From positions 744,001-808,000 of the forward strand of contig NZ_CP080767.1 in assembly GCF_019602855.1 (NCBI RefSeq): a stretch of 64,000 nucleotides of DNA. Reading direction: 5' to 3'. The stretch comes from Cupriavidus pinatubonensis. Its GTDB lineage: Bacteria > Pseudomonadota > Gammaproteobacteria > Burkholderiales > Burkholderiaceae. Made by a program: the position numbers and the translations under genes. The notes under the pieces were generated by a model. The model did not search any database. It was not told the DNA's origin and saw only the letters and a list, made by a program, of their open reading frames with translations. The first letter of the stretch is position 1. The number at the start of each line of letters is the position of its first letter. Below, in pieces: positions 46,220 through 54,117 of this stretch.

Positions 46220-47920
46220 TCAGGAGCCCGACCCCGGCTTCGGCGTGTCCGTGCGGAGTCGGCAAGAATCGGAATCCATAGCCGCGGCGATCGTAGAGCC
46301 CACTTGGTCCGCCTTCACATAGCCAGTGAAGCCTGACCGCGCCCCCTCCTTGCCAACAGCCTTGGCAACGTCCGGGCGCAAGCTGCCTTGGATAGCGAAT
46401 CCGATGATCCTGCCGCCTGCGTCGAATAGTCTGACGAGTTGGCCGGAGTGTGGTGCTTGGCCATCGAGAATCCACCCTTCGAGCTTCACAAAGCGGCTGT
46501 CGCCCGGAATTGCATCGATGGTATCCAGACTACCCCGGCATTGCTCGGGCACATCAGATCGCATCTGTGCTCCGAGTTGCCTGCGTAAGTCCTTGAACGG
46601 ATACTGGCCGAAGACAGACAGATTGTCGGCAATAGCCTCGTCGCCAATGCGGCGTGCGACTGTCGGATTCGGGAAAACCGTCCTGATCGCGGCTCCGTCG
46701 TCTACGCCGAGACTGAGCGCCAACGCCGCGATATTCCGTTCGAAGGCAAATTCGCCGGGATTGCGCCACGCATGTGCTTGCTGTGCAAGCATCAATACGA
46801 TGACCGGTGTCATGTACCAGGTGCCCCGCTTGCGCACGAATGAGAGAACGGTATCGAGATGGAGTAGCAGGAAGCAGCCCCAGACCATCAGTGCGGGCGT
46901 AGTGTAACGCCCGCTCAGTGCTTGCTCGACGCCGAATATCAGGCGGCCGCTCGCGGTTCCAAGTGCCGTCCCCCCGATGTAAAGGATAAAGACGAGGAGC
47001 GCCAACCTGAGCGGCTCGCGGCGGGGGGAACGGAGCATGCGGAATCCGATGTGCGCGGAGCCGATAATCAGCAGAGCGCTCGCGGCCATGGCGACGGCGC
47101 GACCGAACGTGCCATGGAGCATGTAGTAAAAAGGGCTGCCCAAATACAGCAGAACGTACTTGGTCAGGCCGATCGGGTCGTCGCGGATAGCTTGCGCGAG
47201 TGACCCGTGCGCGCCGGGTTTTACATAGTGGTCGAAATAGAGATACAGCGTCGCGACGGCCAGTATGGCAAGAATCGACACGCGAAGTCGGCCCATTCCC
47301 ATGGCCAGTGCGAACAGCGTCATCAAGGGGAGCAACAAGACACCGTTTGCCATCGAGCCGACTGACGCAATGCCAATCACTACCGCAGCGAAAAACGCCA
47401 GATTGCGTCTTTCGTCGTCGACGGCGCGGGACAGCACGTAAAGTCCGGCAAGCGGAAGCAATTGGGCGAGGAAGAACTGACTCTGGAATGCCCAGGTCAG
47501 ATTCTGCTCTTGCATCCAATTGAACAGCCACGCCGTAAGCAGGCAGCCGATCACGAATTCGGCGCCGTCAGGGCGAGCGGACCCTGACAGGTCGTGCAGG
47601 ATGCGCCAGAAGAGGGCGGTGCTCATGAAGACGAACAGGTAGTTCGTGGCAATGAGGAAATAGCTCATTCCTGAGAAAAACCTGAAATCCAGCCAGAACA
47701 GCATGCGTGCCAGAACGATGCGATGCTCGTTATGCTGCGCCCACCAGGCGCTCTCGTCTCCACGCGATAGTTTCAAGATGAAGCCAAGTCCTCCATCCCA
47801 CATGTCCGCCCAGGGTACGGACGAAAATGTGCGAATACCGCCGATGATCGCCATGGCGATCATCGCAACAGCGAAGACCGCATACAAAAGCTTCACCTGC
47901 TTGCTACCAAGCCGCGGCAT
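46220..47920 (-). CDS. Large membrane protein, GT-C-like layout, HNEHR family (paralogue 2)
   Basis: The 566-residue product is homologous to the one at 41164-43398. After the first helix (about 11-30) it has VPWADMWDGGLGFI (D39), SAWWAQHNEHRIV (HNEHR at 63-67) and LFWLDFRFFSG, then EQNLTWAFQSQF near 137-148. About ten helices span to residue 390, followed by a roughly 170-residue C-terminal part with LEGWILDGQAPHSGQLV, shorter than in its paralogue. It begins at the base after the dprE2-like stop, which ties it to that pathway. I infer a GT-C-type transferase of a lipid-linked pentofuranose; no experimental support is visible. Confidence 0.82.
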   Translation of the reverse strand: MPRLGSKQVKLLYAVFAVAMIAMAIIGGIRTFSSVPWADMWDGGLGFILKLSRGDESAWWAQHNEHRIVLARMLFWLDFRFFSGMSYFLIATNYLFVFMSTALFWRILHDLSGSARPDGAEFVIGCLLTAWLFNWMQEQNLTWAFQSQFFLAQLLPLAGLYVLSRAVDDERRNLAFFAAVVIGIASVGSMANGVLLLPLMTLFALAMGMGRLRVSILAILAVATLYLYFDHYVKPGAHGSLAQAIRDDPIGLTKYVLLYLGSPFYYMLHGTFGRAVAMAASALLIIGSAHIGFRMLRSPRREPLRLALLVFILYIGGTALGTASGRLIFGVEQALSGRYTTPALMVWGCFLLLHLDTVLSFVRKRGTWYMTPVIVLMLAQQAHAWRNPGEFAFERNIAALALSLGVDDGAAIRTVFPNPTVARRIGDEAIADNLSVFGQYPFKDLRRQLGAQMRSDVPEQCRGSLDTIDAIPGDSRFVKLEGWILDGQAPHSGQLVRLFDAGGRIIGFAIQGSLRPDVAKAVGKEGARSGFTGYVKADQVGSTIAAAMDSDSCRLRTDTPKPGSGS

Positions 47921-48685
47921 TCAAATATCCATCTTGTTAAAGACAACGCTCGGCAAATGTCGGATCACCATCATGATCACGGCCCATTTCCCCGGTGCGT
48001 AGACTACCGGCTTGCCCGCGCGCATCCCGTCGACGATGCACTTCGCGACATCTTCCACCCTGGCCATCTTGCCGGCCTGTGCGGTCATATGCGCGGTCAT
48101 CGGCGTGGCGGTGGGGCCGGGTTTGATCAGTACGACCTTCACGCCGTTGCGGCCGCTGAGTGCCATGCGATGCTGCAGGCCTTGGGCGTATCGGGTAACC
48201 ATGCCTTTGGCGGCGCCGTAGACATAGTTTGACTTGCGTCCACGGTCGCCAGCCACCGATCCGATGATGCCGAGCGTGCCGCGATTGGCATTCGCCATGT
48301 GTCCCGCGAAAGCTTCAGCGAACAAGACGGGCGAGATGCCGTTGACGATCAACGCCTCTGTGGATGCCGCGAGATCCTGCTGGCAGAGCTCCTGGTCGGG
48401 CAGCGAGCCGTGCGCGATCAGTACGGTGTCAAGCGGGCCATCTGCCGCGATGGTGTCAGCCAGCTGGCGAATCGCGGCTGGGTCGGCAAACTCGCTTTCG
48501 ACAATGCGGACCGCTGCGCGGGGGCCGCGAACCTGGAGATCGGCAGCGATGCGCTCGGCTTTCTCGCGGTTGCGAACCACAAGCGTCAGTTCGGCTCCCG
48601 GTTCGGTTGCCCATGTGCGCGCGCAGTGCTCGGCGATCGAGGAGGTTGCGCCGACGATGACGATTCGCTTTCTCTGGTCTTGCAA
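47921..48685 (-). CDS. dprE2: DprE2-like short-chain reductase
   Basis: The 254-residue SDR protein resembles decaprenylphosphoryl-2-keto-ribose reductase, which converts the keto intermediate made by DprE1 into decaprenylphosphoryl-D-arabinose. It shows VIVGATSSIAEHCAR (cofactor loop), GSVAGDRGRKSNYVYGAAK with the catalytic YxxxK, and LIKPGPTATPMTAH. The C-terminus VVYAPGKWAVIMMVIRHLP is also DprE2-like. The start is TTG at 48685, since no ATG precedes the conserved fold. It lies two bases after the dprE1-like stop. The pairing makes the assignment much firmer than sequence alone. Confidence 0.87.
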   Translation of the reverse strand: MQDQRKRIVIVGATSSIAEHCARTWATEPGAELTLVVRNREKAERIAADLQVRGPRAAVRIVESEFADPAAIRQLADTIAADGPLDTVLIAHGSLPDQELCQQDLAASTEALIVNGISPVLFAEAFAGHMANANRGTLGIIGSVAGDRGRKSNYVYGAAKGMVTRYAQGLQHRMALSGRNGVKVVLIKPGPTATPMTAHMTAQAGKMARVEDVAKCIVDGMRAGKPVVYAPGKWAVIMMVIRHLPSVVFNKMDI

Positions 48686-48687
48686 GG

Positions 48688-49992
48688 TCAGTGTCCCATG
48701 AGTCTGCGTGACAGGGCGGAGCTGATGCCCGGATCACGAAATGGAAGAAATTCCGCGAGTCGCGGATAGCCGGCTTCAAAAAGGTCGCGTGGCATGCGTG
48801 CGTCCTTGGCCGGATAGAGCCGCCCGCGTGCGTCGCGGACAATGGCGTCAAGGCGATCGAATAGCCTCGCAGTCTTCTCACCCCGGTTGGGGAAATCGAG
48901 CGCGAGCGTGACGCCGGGCTCTGGAAAGCTCAGCATTCCGGGCGCCTGCCGGTCACCGAAGGTCTTGAGCACGGCCAAGAACGAGCCCTCGCCCGACCGG
49001 GCGATCTCGGTCAGCATGGCTTGGACGGCGTCGCGGCCGACCGCACGCGGTACCACGCTCTGGTACTGGAAGAAGCCCTTGGGACCGTAGATACGGTTCC
49101 ATTCGTGCAGGTTGTCGAGCGGGTAGAAGAACGGCTCATAGTGGGCCACGCCATGTCCCGCTTTCCACTTGTTCAGATGGAAGTAGGCGGTATTGAATGG
49201 CCGAAGCGTCAGTCCGTTGACCAGTGAAACCGGTGGCACGAACGGCATCGTCTTGCTGCGGCCCTTTGGCTCTGGCAAGCCAGTCGCAGCGCTCGGATTG
49301 CCGCGCATGAAGAGCCCGCGCTGCGAGCTGCCGCCCAGGCAGTCGATCCAGGAGACCGTGTGCTCCCAATCGGCCTCCGAGCTATCGGCAATGGCGAAAA
49401 ATTCGTCCAGGTTGGCATAGGGCAGGGTTTCGGTGTCGAGCCACGGCCCTGCAACTCGCCGCAGTTGCAGCTCTGCGGTCACGATGACTCCGCTCAGCCC
49501 CAGCCCCCCGATGGTCGCGGCGAACCATTCGGGCTGCTCATCCGGGCCGCATTCGAGCACGCTGCCATCGGTACGCACCAGCGTCAGCCTGCGAACGTGG
49601 TCACCGAATGAACCGAAGACATGGTGGTTCTTGCCATGCACGTCGTTTGCGATGGCGCCGCCGACCGTGATGAGCTGGGTGCCTGGTGTTACCGGCAGCA
49701 TCCAGCCGCGCGGCAGCGCGAGATGCTGGATGTCGCGCAGCAGTACACCGGCCTCGCAGACCAAGTGCCCGTTCGTGTCGTCGAACGCGATGAACCGGTC
49801 GAGACCGGTCGTCTTCCAGAGCGTGTGGCCGGGATTGAGGCAGACGTCGCCATAGCTACGGCCCATGCCGTGCGCAAGCCCGGGCAAAGAGCCGGCAAGG
49901 TGCCGCGCCACCTGCGTCCGGTCGGTCAGTGCCTGCACTTCATGTTCCCAGCTTGCGAGCCGGCCCCACGACGAGACGCCTACCACGGCCAC
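48688..49992 (-). CDS. dprE1: DprE1-like FAD-dependent polyprenylphosphoryl-ribose 2-oxidase
   Basis: DprE1 oxidises C2 of polyprenylphosphoryl-ribose, the first half of its epimerisation to arabinose. The 434-residue product is a VAO-type flavoenzyme with HGMGRSYGDVCLN (41-53), TVGGAIANDVHGKNHHVFGS (109-128), YGPKGFFQYQSVVP (302-315) and YPAKDARMPRDLF, where K396 matches the mycobacterial catalytic lysine. The cysteine targeted by benzothiazinones in mycobacteria appears to be alanine here (near 364, before LDFP). It overlaps the HAD-UbiA gene by 13 bases. Confidence 0.9.
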   Translation of the reverse strand: MAVVGVSSWGRLASWEHEVQALTDRTQVARHLAGSLPGLAHGMGRSYGDVCLNPGHTLWKTTGLDRFIAFDDTNGHLVCEAGVLLRDIQHLALPRGWMLPVTPGTQLITVGGAIANDVHGKNHHVFGSFGDHVRRLTLVRTDGSVLECGPDEQPEWFAATIGGLGLSGVIVTAELQLRRVAGPWLDTETLPYANLDEFFAIADSSEADWEHTVSWIDCLGGSSQRGLFMRGNPSAATGLPEPKGRSKTMPFVPPVSLVNGLTLRPFNTAYFHLNKWKAGHGVAHYEPFFYPLDNLHEWNRIYGPKGFFQYQSVVPRAVGRDAVQAMLTEIARSGEGSFLAVLKTFGDRQAPGMLSFPEPGVTLALDFPNRGEKTARLFDRLDAIVRDARGRLYPAKDARMPRDLFEAGYPRLAEFLPFRDPGISSALSRRLMGH

Positions 49993-51413
49993 CCCACGGT
50001 CCCCATCGCCAGCACGGCGGCGAACGCAACGCCGGCGAGCTGGCTGGCGCGGTCCTTGACTGCGAAGATCAGCGGGTCGTCATGCATCTGGCCGCGGTGT
50101 GCCTTCATCCACATCCAGCTGACCCAAAACAGCATGATGGGCACGGCACCCCAGATGAATTCGGGGGTGCTGTAGAGCACCAGCACGGAATCGCTATTGA
50201 GATAGAGCGCGAGCACCAGGACGGATGCGTAGCCAGCGCCAATGCCAAGTGACTGGATCAGCTGCGCATCGCTGGTGTAATAGCCGCGGCCATGGACTTT
50301 CTCCTTGCCGTTCTGCAGCTGAACTTCGAGTTCGGCGTAGCGTTTGACGAACGCCAGCGACATGAACAGGAAGATCGAAAACGCCAGCAGCCAGAACGTC
50401 ATCGGCAGCATGGCCGCAGCGGCGCCGGCGATGATTCGCAGCGTGTAGAGCAAGGCCAGCACAAGGCAGTCCACAAGGATGATCCGCTTGAGTGCCAGGG
50501 AATAGGCGCAGGTGACGATGAAGTAAACCGCCAGCCAGGGCAGGAAACTGCCGCCGACGAACCACCCCAGCGCCACGCTGATGAGCAGCAGCACAGGCGC
50601 CAGTATCACCCCTTTCCATGCGGGAACCTGGCCAGACGCAAAGGGGCGAAAGCGCTTGCGCGGGTGCTGGCGATCGCTTTCCAGGTCGAGCAGGTCGTTG
50701 GCGATATAGACCGATGAGGCGCAGATGCTGAACGAGAAGAACGCCAGGAGCATCGCGATCCAGGTCGAACCGCTTGTCAGCTCATGGCCGGCAAACATCG
50801 GCACGAACAGCAGCACGTTCTTGAGCCACTGGTGGACCCGCAGCACGCGGCGCCATGTCGTGAAGCCGAGCCCTTCCGCCGGGAACACCCGTTCGACTTC
50901 GCAGCAGCCACCGGCAGCTTTGGCCAGGCTGGCCGATCCGTTGACCACGATGGCATTGCGCGCGCAGCGCCAGACGGCGATGTCGGCGCTGGAGTTGCCA
51001 ACATAGTCGAACCCGGCCTGACCGTAGCGTTGGTGAAGAACTGCGGCTTTGTTGGGCCCGGCGAGGTTCGTGACGCCATCGCTGGCCATGACCTCATCGA
51101 AAATGGTCAGATGTTCGGCAATGGCGAGTGCCAGCGATTTGTCGGACGCCGTGCACAAAACCAGCTTGCGGCCTTCAGCCTTCTGCACCTTGAGCCATTC
51201 GAGCAGCTCGGCATTGTAGGGCAGGGAGGCGGGGTCGATGTCGACTAGTCCTGCCAGGCGTTCCTTGAGCACCGCCTTGCCTCGCGAAAGCCAGAGAGGG
51301 ATGCGCAGGACGCTTCCCGGGCTGTCCCGCAAGACGCGCAGTGCGGATTCGTGGAGCATGTCCGTACGAATCAGTGTGCCGTCCAGGTCGACTACGAGTG
51401 GCATGGAAACCAA
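49980..51413 (-). CDS. HAD phosphatase fused to UbiA-type polyprenyl-phosphate phosphoribosyltransferase
   Basis: Residues about 5-180 are a HAD phosphatase (VVDLDGTLIRTD, CTASDKS, GPNKAAVL, YVGNSSADIAVW). Residues about 190-475 are a UbiA-type membrane prenyltransferase with VHQWLKNVLLFVPMF and NDLLDLESDRQHPRKRFRP (acidic motif at 239-247), like the mycobacterial decaprenyl-phosphate phosphoribosyltransferase. The two halves could catalyse consecutive steps: transfer of 5-phosphoribose to a polyprenyl phosphate, then removal of the 5-phosphate. The product would be the DprE1 substrate. The TTG at 51413 has GGAGG seven bases upstream; the ATG at 51404 is an alternative. It is the first gene of this minus-strand operon. 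Confidence 0.88.
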   Translation of the reverse strand: MVSMPLVVDLDGTLIRTDMLHESALRVLRDSPGSVLRIPLWLSRGKAVLKERLAGLVDIDPASLPYNAELLEWLKVQKAEGRKLVLCTASDKSLALAIAEHLTIFDEVMASDGVTNLAGPNKAAVLHQRYGQAGFDYVGNSSADIAVWRCARNAIVVNGSASLAKAAGGCCEVERVFPAEGLGFTTWRRVLRVHQWLKNVLLFVPMFAGHELTSGSTWIAMLLAFFSFSICASSVYIANDLLDLESDRQHPRKRFRPFASGQVPAWKGVILAPVLLLISVALGWFVGGSFLPWLAVYFIVTCAYSLALKRIILVDCLVLALLYTLRIIAGAAAAMLPMTFWLLAFSIFLFMSLAFVKRYAELEVQLQNGKEKVHGRGYYTSDAQLIQSLGIGAGYASVLVLALYLNSDSVLVLYSTPEFIWGAVPIMLFWVSWMWMKAHRGQMHDDPLIFAVKDRASQLAGVAFAAVLAMGTVGWPW

Positions 51414-51745
51414 GAAAACCCCTCCCTTAAACTTGTTATATGTACCGCTCGCACGAGATCGGCATGGCGGCAGCCAATGGCGTTGGCGCGGCCTGTGGTC
51501 AATACTCGGATCTCGGATTCTCTAGCCCGGGCGCTGCTGGCACGGGCGAAGATAACGAGCCGGCGTATCCCGGCCGCCCCAGCCTGTGTGGCCATTTGGT
51601 TTCGCATGAGTGCGAACACAGTGTTCCCGCAATGAACTCGGTATTTTAACGGCATCTTTCAGCCGTGTACCGGGTCGCGAGTCTATTTAAGGTCACAATG
51701 CAACGGTACTTTGGCTCGGATATAGATGGAAAGCCACACGGAGCC
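51414..51745. other. Intergenic region upstream of the HAD-UbiA gene
   Basis: No credible gene is visible. On the minus strand a TATAAC lies near 51437-51442, some 25 bases from the start codon and just upstream of GGGAGGGG, and may be a -10 element, without a good -35. The rest shows no recognisable terminator, RNA or mobile-element remnant. Confidence 0.4.
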
Positions 51746-51795
51746 GCCTCCGATCACAGCCGCCCCATCAGCCTCCGATCACAGCCGCCCCATCA
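51746..51795. repeat. Perfect tandem duplication of 25 bp at a gene 3' end
   Basis: The 25-base unit at 51746-51770 is repeated exactly at 51771-51795. The second copy contains the last four codons and the stop of the glycosyltransferase gene read leftwards; the first copy is a non-coding duplicate just past that stop. It looks like a recent slippage or recombination duplication. Confidence 0.9.
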
Positions 51796-52861
51796 ATTTG
51801 CCCCACTTTGCCGCAATGTCCTGCAAAGCAAATGCCCCAGCCTTTTCTCTTCCTGTCGCGCCAATCCGCGCGGCCTCGGCCGGCTTGCGGATGAGCCGCA
51901 ACAACCCTTCCGCGAGCGATTCTGCGTTGCCAGCCGAAACCAGTAATGCGTTTTTGCCATCCTCTAGCAATTCCTTTGGCCCGGTCTCGCAATCTGTCGA
52001 AACTATTGGTAATCCAAACGCCATAGCCTCAAGCAGCACAAGCCCAAATCCTTCATATCGCGAACTCAGGCAGAACATCGAAGCTTGCTCATAAGCTCGC
52101 GCTGCATCTCGGCAAACGCCCGGCAAGATGACGGTTTCGCGGAGCGTCAGTTGGTCAACCAGCGCAGTCAACGCCCGCCGATCTTCCCCCTCCCCATGAA
52201 TGACAAGCTTCCAATCCGGCGCTTCAGCGGCAACTCGCTTCCACGCCCGAATCAACACATCAAAACCCTTCGCATGCACCAGCCGGCCCATCGCCAGCAC
52301 AGTCTTGCCTGTCCGCGGCGCCGGTTCCTCCGGAAACGGAAAGGGTAGCGGATTGGGGATCACAACCACATGGCTGCGCGGCCGCAATGCTTCTTCCCAC
52401 CGCCGCCGATCCCGCTCAGTCAGCACGACAACATGCTTGCAGTAGCGCCCTGCCAACCGCCGCGCAAATCTTCGAGCCCGCCTCCCAAGATCCTCATCAA
52501 AGTGGCAATGCTCCCACGCAATATGCTCGACCCCCAACCCAACCGTAGCCGGTAGCGCAAACAGCATAAGCATAGTGTCAACCTGCACGAGCACGTCGAC
52601 CTTCCGGTCGCGACAATACCGGCGAATTCCCGCCACAGTCGCCAGATAGGCCTTCTTGAACGACGGCCGTTCCGCGAACAACGCTTCATGTTGCACGGCA
52701 GGATGCAGCGGAAAACAACTGTCCTTGTCCCACAGACTCAAAATGCTGACGGTATGCCCGGATTCGGCCAGCGCGTTAGCAATGACCGCAGTCATCCGTT
52801 CAGCCCCAGCCATCGCATTCAGCGTCCCGGTCAGAAAGCAGACATGACGACCTTTGCTCAT
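51779..52861 (-). CDS. GT4 family glycosyltransferase
   Basis: The 360-residue GT-B enzyme adds a sugar to a lipid-linked repeat unit. It has VCFLTGTLNAMAGAERM (N-terminal glycine loop), VVVIPNPLPFPFPEE, TVLAMGRLVHAKGFDVLI and SSRYEGFGLVLLEAMAFG with the family EX7E motif. It resembles the amylovoran/GalNAc-type GT4 group; donor and acceptor are unknown. It overlaps the wzx stop by four bases (ATGA) and is the last gene of the five-gene operon. Confidence 0.9.
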   Translation of the reverse strand: MSKGRHVCFLTGTLNAMAGAERMTAVIANALAESGHTVSILSLWDKDSCFPLHPAVQHEALFAERPSFKKAYLATVAGIRRYCRDRKVDVLVQVDTMLMLFALPATVGLGVEHIAWEHCHFDEDLGRRARRFARRLAGRYCKHVVVLTERDRRRWEEALRPRSHVVVIPNPLPFPFPEEPAPRTGKTVLAMGRLVHAKGFDVLIRAWKRVAAEAPDWKLVIHGEGEDRRALTALVDQLTLRETVILPGVCRDAARAYEQASMFCLSSRYEGFGLVLLEAMAFGLPIVSTDCETGPKELLEDGKNALLVSAGNAESLAEGLLRLIRKPAEAARIGATGREKAGAFALQDIAAKWGKLMGRL

Positions 52862-54117
52862 GCCTTTGCCCCGTGCGGCGCAGGTGTCCCTTGTGTCTGA
52901 CGCAGCCAGATCGCGATACCGAACGCGATAGCGAGCAGGTTTGCCACTGCATATCCGAGAATCGCCCCGCGCGCCCCCAAATGCGGGATCGCGATGCTAT
53001 CCACAACGATAGTGGTAGCAAACACAATGCCCCACTTGATGGCGACCAACTGCGGCCGGCGCATATAGACGGGTAGCAGCGTAAGGCCCACGTCCGCGAA
53101 CACGAGCGCGGAGACCATGGCTGCAAGCTGCAACAACTCCGCGGCAGAGGCAAACGCCGAGCCGTAGAGCAGTTGGATGATCCAGTGCGCGGATATGGCG
53201 ATGATGAGTCCGCCCATGACGCCAACCGCTACCATGCCAACCGCGATTCGCGCGATATTCCGCCGAGCCTGAGCCAGCGTCGGCTGCGCATACACATACA
53301 TCGGCGCGATGCCAGCGGCAAGGATGCTGGCCACGGTCACGAAGTTGTCCAGTATTTGCATGGTCGCCGCATAGGCGCCGAATTCGGATAACGAAACGAA
53401 TGGCTTGAGCAGCAGTTGGTCCACGCGGCGGGATCCCATCATCAGCATGAAGCTGACCCAGAACAGCGTGCCGTTGCTGAAAAGCTCCCTTGCCAGGCCG
53501 GCATCCGCGCTGACGCGCGCCTTGGGTGCGCGGGACAGGTAGAACTGCGCCAACAACAATGCTGCAAGAATAGGTTCGATAGAAATCGCGGCCGCGTAGG
53601 CCGGCACACTCTCGTTGCCGAGCCAGAACAACAGCCCGACAGCAGCAGCCTTGACGATCAGTGAAGAAATATTGATGACCGCGTTTGGCCGCGTGCGCGT
53701 ATGGGACTGCATCCATGCCGTCACGATGCCGGAAGGCTCGCGCAGCAGGACGGCGATACCGAGTATCAAGGCCGGGATCCATGTCTCCGGTCCTTGTTGG
53801 GTCACGAGCATGAAGGCGCCAATCATCAGATACGCCAGCACGCCCGCCCCAAACCGCAACCCAAAGGCATGCACCACCAACCGATGCTGTGCGGCCGGAT
53901 CCGTATTCGCCACCAGCCGTGGAATCACTACCTCACCACCGCAAATCAACGCCACCGACGCCGCGATATACACCACCGCCTGCGCATACTGAAAATGCGC
54001 AAATCCCTCCGGCCCCAACCCCCGTGCCAGCATGGCGACGATGCCGATGCCGCCTGCGACCTGCAGACCGCGCTCCGTCAGCATCCATGCGAGGTTGCTC
54101 GCAACTTGCCGTCTCAT
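52858..54117 (-). CDS. wzx: Wzx-type polysaccharide flippase
   Basis: Wzx flips undecaprenyl-linked repeat units across the inner membrane. The 419-residue product has about 12 hydrophobic segments, beginning VASNLAWMLTERGLQVAGG, and the MOP-superfamily pattern LARGLGPEGFAHFQYAQAVV. The ATG at 54117 overlaps the upstream stop (ATGA); a longer in-frame start at 54264 would run through the preceding gene. It implies a Wzx-dependent glycan separate from the Wzm/Wzt system on the other strand. Confidence 0.9.
   Translation of the reverse strand: MRRQVASNLAWMLTERGLQVAGGIGIVAMLARGLGPEGFAHFQYAQAVVYIAASVALICGGEVVIPRLVANTDPAAQHRLVVHAFGLRFGAGVLAYLMIGAFMLVTQQGPETWIPALILGIAVLLREPSGIVTAWMQSHTRTRPNAVINISSLIVKAAAVGLLFWLGNESVPAYAAAISIEPILAALLLAQFYLSRAPKARVSADAGLARELFSNGTLFWVSFMLMMGSRRVDQLLLKPFVSLSEFGAYAATMQILDNFVTVASILAAGIAPMYVYAQPTLAQARRNIARIAVGMVAVGVMGGLIIAISAHWIIQLLYGSAFASAAELLQLAAMVSALVFADVGLTLLPVYMRRPQLVAIKWGIVFATTIVVDSIAIPHLGARGAILGYAVANLLAIAFGIAIWLRQTQGTPAPHGAKA

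Noticed and set aside
48688..49992. Generic L-gulonolactone/D-arabinono-lactone oxidase
   Set aside because: The GGAIANDVHGKNHH block, the conserved PAKDxR lysine region and the adjacent DprE2-like and UbiA genes point to DprE1.
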